In this document: positions 12,510 through 14,609 of the stretch, piece by piece | How the letters are laid out: every line of letters begins with the position of its first letter | How positions within the stretch are numbered: the first letter of the stretch is position 1 | The notes under the pieces: generated by a model | Seen by the model: the letters and a program-made list of their open reading frames with translations, nothing else | Database searches by the model: none | Told to the model about the DNA's origin: nothing | Source: Ilumatobacteraceae bacterium | Lineage (GTDB): Bacteria > Actinomycetota > Acidimicrobiia > Acidimicrobiales > Ilumatobacteraceae | Assembly (NCBI GenBank): GCA_023253435.1 | Contig: JALRGJ010000012.1 | Coordinates: 3,803 to 18,411, forward strand | Direction: 5' to 3' | Length of the DNA stretch: 14,609 nucleotides | Position numbers and translations under genes: made by a program

Positions 12510-14609
12510 CTATTTCTCCCGCAAGGCAAAGATAATCGCCCGTGAAATCTCGATTTTGTATGACGAATCAGTGACCTTTTGTCCGTCTGCCTGACGAACA
12601 TAAAAAGCGTCCACTACCTCATTGCCAAGCGTAAGAACTCGGGCATGTCTGATATCTAGCCCTAAATCAGCAATCGCCTTTGTGATCCGATGCAAGACAC
12701 CAACTTGATCCGGTGCACGTACCTCTAAGAACGTTGCATTAGATGAAGCTGCGTCATCAAATCGAACAGCCGGAGGTGCGGGCGGAGCAGCAGACATTGG
12801 CCTACGTGGCCGAGAATGCGCTGCTCGCTCTGCAATTCGTGAATCCAGCGCAAGTCGGCCAGATAGGGCAAGTTCCAGATTGTGAACAATTGGCGCCCAA
12901 TCAATCTCTAATGCAGACCCCACACGAAACTCCGATGCAGCCATCCCCTGTTCATCTGAGTGTGCCTCTGCTCCCAACACGTCAAGGTTGTGCAAGGCCA
13001 ATACCCCGGCAACTTTGCTAAATGTTCCCGGAGCGTCAATACTCACCACGGTCACCCTGTCTGAAAGAGTGCGCACAGCAAATGAACCTGCGGCCATGAG
13101 TTCAAGGACCTCGGCATCTGGAAATAAACGCCAAGAGTCGTTGCTCATGTCTCCACCACCAAGAACATGATGAACTCTCTCCACTAATAGGGAGATGAGC
13201 TCTGCTTTCCAATCACTCCAAGCAGAGGGACCAGTTGCCAATGAATCTGCGATAGTCAGCGCATGTAAGAGATCAAGCACGAGTCCTGATCCAACATTCT
13301 TTGCAACCATTGAGATAGTGGCGTCGTCGGAAAGGTCGCGCCTGGTGGCTGTGTCTGCTAGCAACAAATGATGTTCAATCAGCTTTGACACAATCTCTTG
13401 GTCTGATTCAACAAGACCCATCCGCATACCAATAGGGCCAAATAGCTCTACTCCAACGTCGGTGTGGTCTCCCTCATATCCTTTTCCAAGATCGTGGAAT
13501 AATGCTCCCAAAACTAAGAGATCAGGGCGAGACACACGATCTTGTAATTGCGAAGCATTTGCAACCGTTTGCCATAGGTGTCGATCAACGGTGTATTTAT
13601 GAAATGCATTGCGCTGGGGTTTACTTCTTACCGGTTCCCACTCAGGTAACACACGAACAATCAGGTTGCGTTGATCAAATGATTCAAGAACCGGAATGGC
13701 TTTTTCACCTTCCAAGAGCAAAGCAACTAAATCTTCACTAGCTCCCGCTGGCCAAGGGTCTGGCCACACGGGCGACAAATTACCCAAACGGTCAAGGGTG
13801 GATCTATTAATTCGCACACCTAAACGTGCAGCAACAGCTCCTACTCGAAGAAGCAATGTTGGATCGTGAGAAACATCAACGGATTGATCTAAGTGAATTT
13901 CACCTTCAATTAATTGAATTCCAGGAGCAAGTAATTGAGGAATGGAAGATCGTGATGTTGGTGGATCTAACTGAGCCCATGCTTCATCTGAAATCCACGA
14001 GACACGCCTCCCCACTTCCGCAATTCGGGCCATTAATTCATCATCTGATGTATATCCAGCAAGTTGTGCGACTGCAGATTGATCTTCAAGTCTGAGTACT
14101 TCAGTTGCTCGGCCAACATGTTGGTGAAGTGCAACTCTCACATTCAGCAAAACCTCGTTCGCATCTTCTAACGCGTGCTGATCGCCCTCTGACAATTGAA
14201 GACCGGCCTCAATGGCCCACTTCAGTGCATGGATATCACGCAGGCCACCCATACTCTCTTTCAGATTCGGCTCTAAGAGAAACGCAAGTTCGCCGTGAGT
14301 GGCATATCTCTCAAGGATTCGCTGGTGCAATTCCACTAGCCAAGAATTTCCCTTTTTGTGCCAACTCTCGCGAGCCTGAGAGATCACTTCATCTCCAAGT
14401 GTTGCATTGCCCGCAAGGACACGTGCGGTGACAAGTGATGTGGCTGTATCTAGATCTGTTAAACACAATTGCAACACTTCTTTTGGAGTGCGAACTGCAT
14501 GTCCCAATTTGATTCCGGCATCCCACAGCGGATACCACAAAAGCGACGCAACTTCAGAAATATCTTTCACGGATCGATGAACAAGCATGAGATCAAGATC
14601 ACTATGTGG
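12510..14609 (-). CDS. glnD: PII uridylyl/adenylyltransferase GlnD (N-terminus beyond right edge)
   Basis: The frame is open to the right edge; 699 residues are visible. At the edge the nucleotidyltransferase motif HSDLDLMLVH is already under way, so the true start lies outside and the ATG at 14588 is internal. Next comes the GlnD-specific EPNLKESMGGLRDIHALKW, then the HD phosphohydrolase domain (VLGALFHDLGKGYEGDHTDVG, near 13450-13510), and two C-terminal ACT domains (SIDAPGTFSKVAGVLALHNLDVLGAEA; RAPDQVGVLHRITKAIADLGLDIRHARVL). GlnD senses glutamine through the ACT domains and modifies or demodifies the PII protein; in actinobacteria the group is often AMP. The partners glnK and amtB, commonly upstream in actinobacteria, would be beyond the right edge. 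A NUDIX gene follows 20 bases downstream. Confidence 0.96.
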   Translation of the reverse strand, partial: PHSDLDLMLVHRSVKDISEVASLLWYPLWDAGIKLGHAVRTPKEVLQLCLTDLDTATSLVTARVLAGNATLGDEVISQARESWHKKGNSWLVELHQRILERYATHGELAFLLEPNLKESMGGLRDIHALKWAIEAGLQLSEGDQHALEDANEVLLNVRVALHQHVGRATEVLRLEDQSAVAQLAGYTSDDELMARIAEVGRRVSWISDEAWAQLDPPTSRSSIPQLLAPGIQLIEGEIHLDQSVDVSHDPTLLLRVGAVAARLGVRINRSTLDRLGNLSPVWPDPWPAGASEDLVALLLEGEKAIPVLESFDQRNLIVRVLPEWEPVRSKPQRNAFHKYTVDRHLWQTVANASQLQDRVSRPDLLVLGALFHDLGKGYEGDHTDVGVELFGPIGMRMGLVESDQEIVSKLIEHHLLLADTATRRDLSDDATISMVAKNVGSGLVLDLLHALTIADSLATGPSAWSDWKAELISLLVERVHHVLGGGDMSNDSWRLFPDAEVLELMAAGSFAVRTLSDRVTVVSIDAPGTFSKVAGVLALHNLDVLGAEAHSDEQGMAASEFRVGSALEIDWAPIVHNLELALSGRLALDSRIAERAAHSRPRRPMSAAPPAPPAVRFDDAASSNATFLEVRAPDQVGVLHRITKAIADLGLDIRHARVLTLGNEVVDAFYVRQADGQKVTDSSYKIEISRAIIFALREK

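Noticed and set aside
14586..14588. ATG at 14588 as the start of glnD
   Set aside because: The frame continues upstream to the edge with HSDLDL of the nucleotidyltransferase motif, so this ATG is internal and the gene is truncated by the window.
1..14609. Mobile elements, phage genes, CRISPR arrays, defence systems, tRNA genes
   Set aside because: No transposase, integrase, Cas-like or toxin-antitoxin reading frames, no spaced direct repeats, and no intergenic gap large enough or folded like a tRNA.

Overview
The window reads as a gene-dense piece of an actinobacterial chromosome. The supporting genes are a DivIVA-domain coiled-coil protein, a membrane-anchored PDZ/Lon-type (YlbL-like) protease, a PAC2-family protein, an F420-dependent (Ddn-type) nitroreductase and a two-ACT-domain GlnD. 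By eye the GC content is a little below 50%, and intergenic spaces are short (0-97 bases). That combination suggests a streamlined, lower-GC aquatic actinobacterium, perhaps of the Acidimicrobiia; this placement is inference. I saw no mobile elements, tRNA/rRNA genes, CRISPR arrays or phage genes, and no gene-free stretch over 100 bases.

Layout. 1-2148 (minus): a DivIVA-like protein running off the left edge, preceded by a secreted-side PDZ/Lon protease. 2204-3076 (plus): a small two-helix membrane protein and, 3 bases later, a HEAT-repeat protein. 3077-3709 (minus): 3-methyladenine DNA glycosylase I (tag). 3782-5314 (plus): a 14-helix DHA2-type drug exporter. 5315-6370 (minus): a lipoprotein serine hydrolase of the beta-lactamase fold. 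6407-7304 (plus): a Ddn-type F420-dependent oxidoreductase and a VOC/PhnB-like protein. 7308-7940 (minus): a LysE/RhtB exporter. 8038-10343 (plus): an amidohydrolase and the Na+/H+ antiporter nhaA. 10344-10775 (minus): a GNAT acetyltransferase. 10870-11775 (plus): a PAC2 protein. 11776-14609 (minus): a NUDIX hydrolase downstream of glnD, which runs off the right edge.

The content is mostly housekeeping and accessory metabolism, not one obvious new system. Three structural patterns stand out. First, all five tail-to-tail gene pairs abut almost perfectly: the two stop codons touch with no base between in four cases and three bases in the fifth, so no intergenic terminator can exist there. Second, three genes carry a TANNNT -10-like hexamer 6-7 bases before the ATG, the layout of leaderless transcripts in actinobacteria, and this also settles their starts. 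Third, the exporter genes have structured leaders: the LysE-type gene has a hairpin followed by seven T, overlapping a perfect Shine-Dalgarno-like string and an 8-codon leader ORF with Arg-Lys codons; nhaA has a possible three-stem leader ending against its ribosome binding site.

Functional links are limited. The DivIVA-like protein with the YlbL-type protease may concern envelope growth or division. GlnD is a nitrogen-status sensor. The exporters, antiporter and hydrolases look like independent short transcription units, with ten strand switches among sixteen genes.
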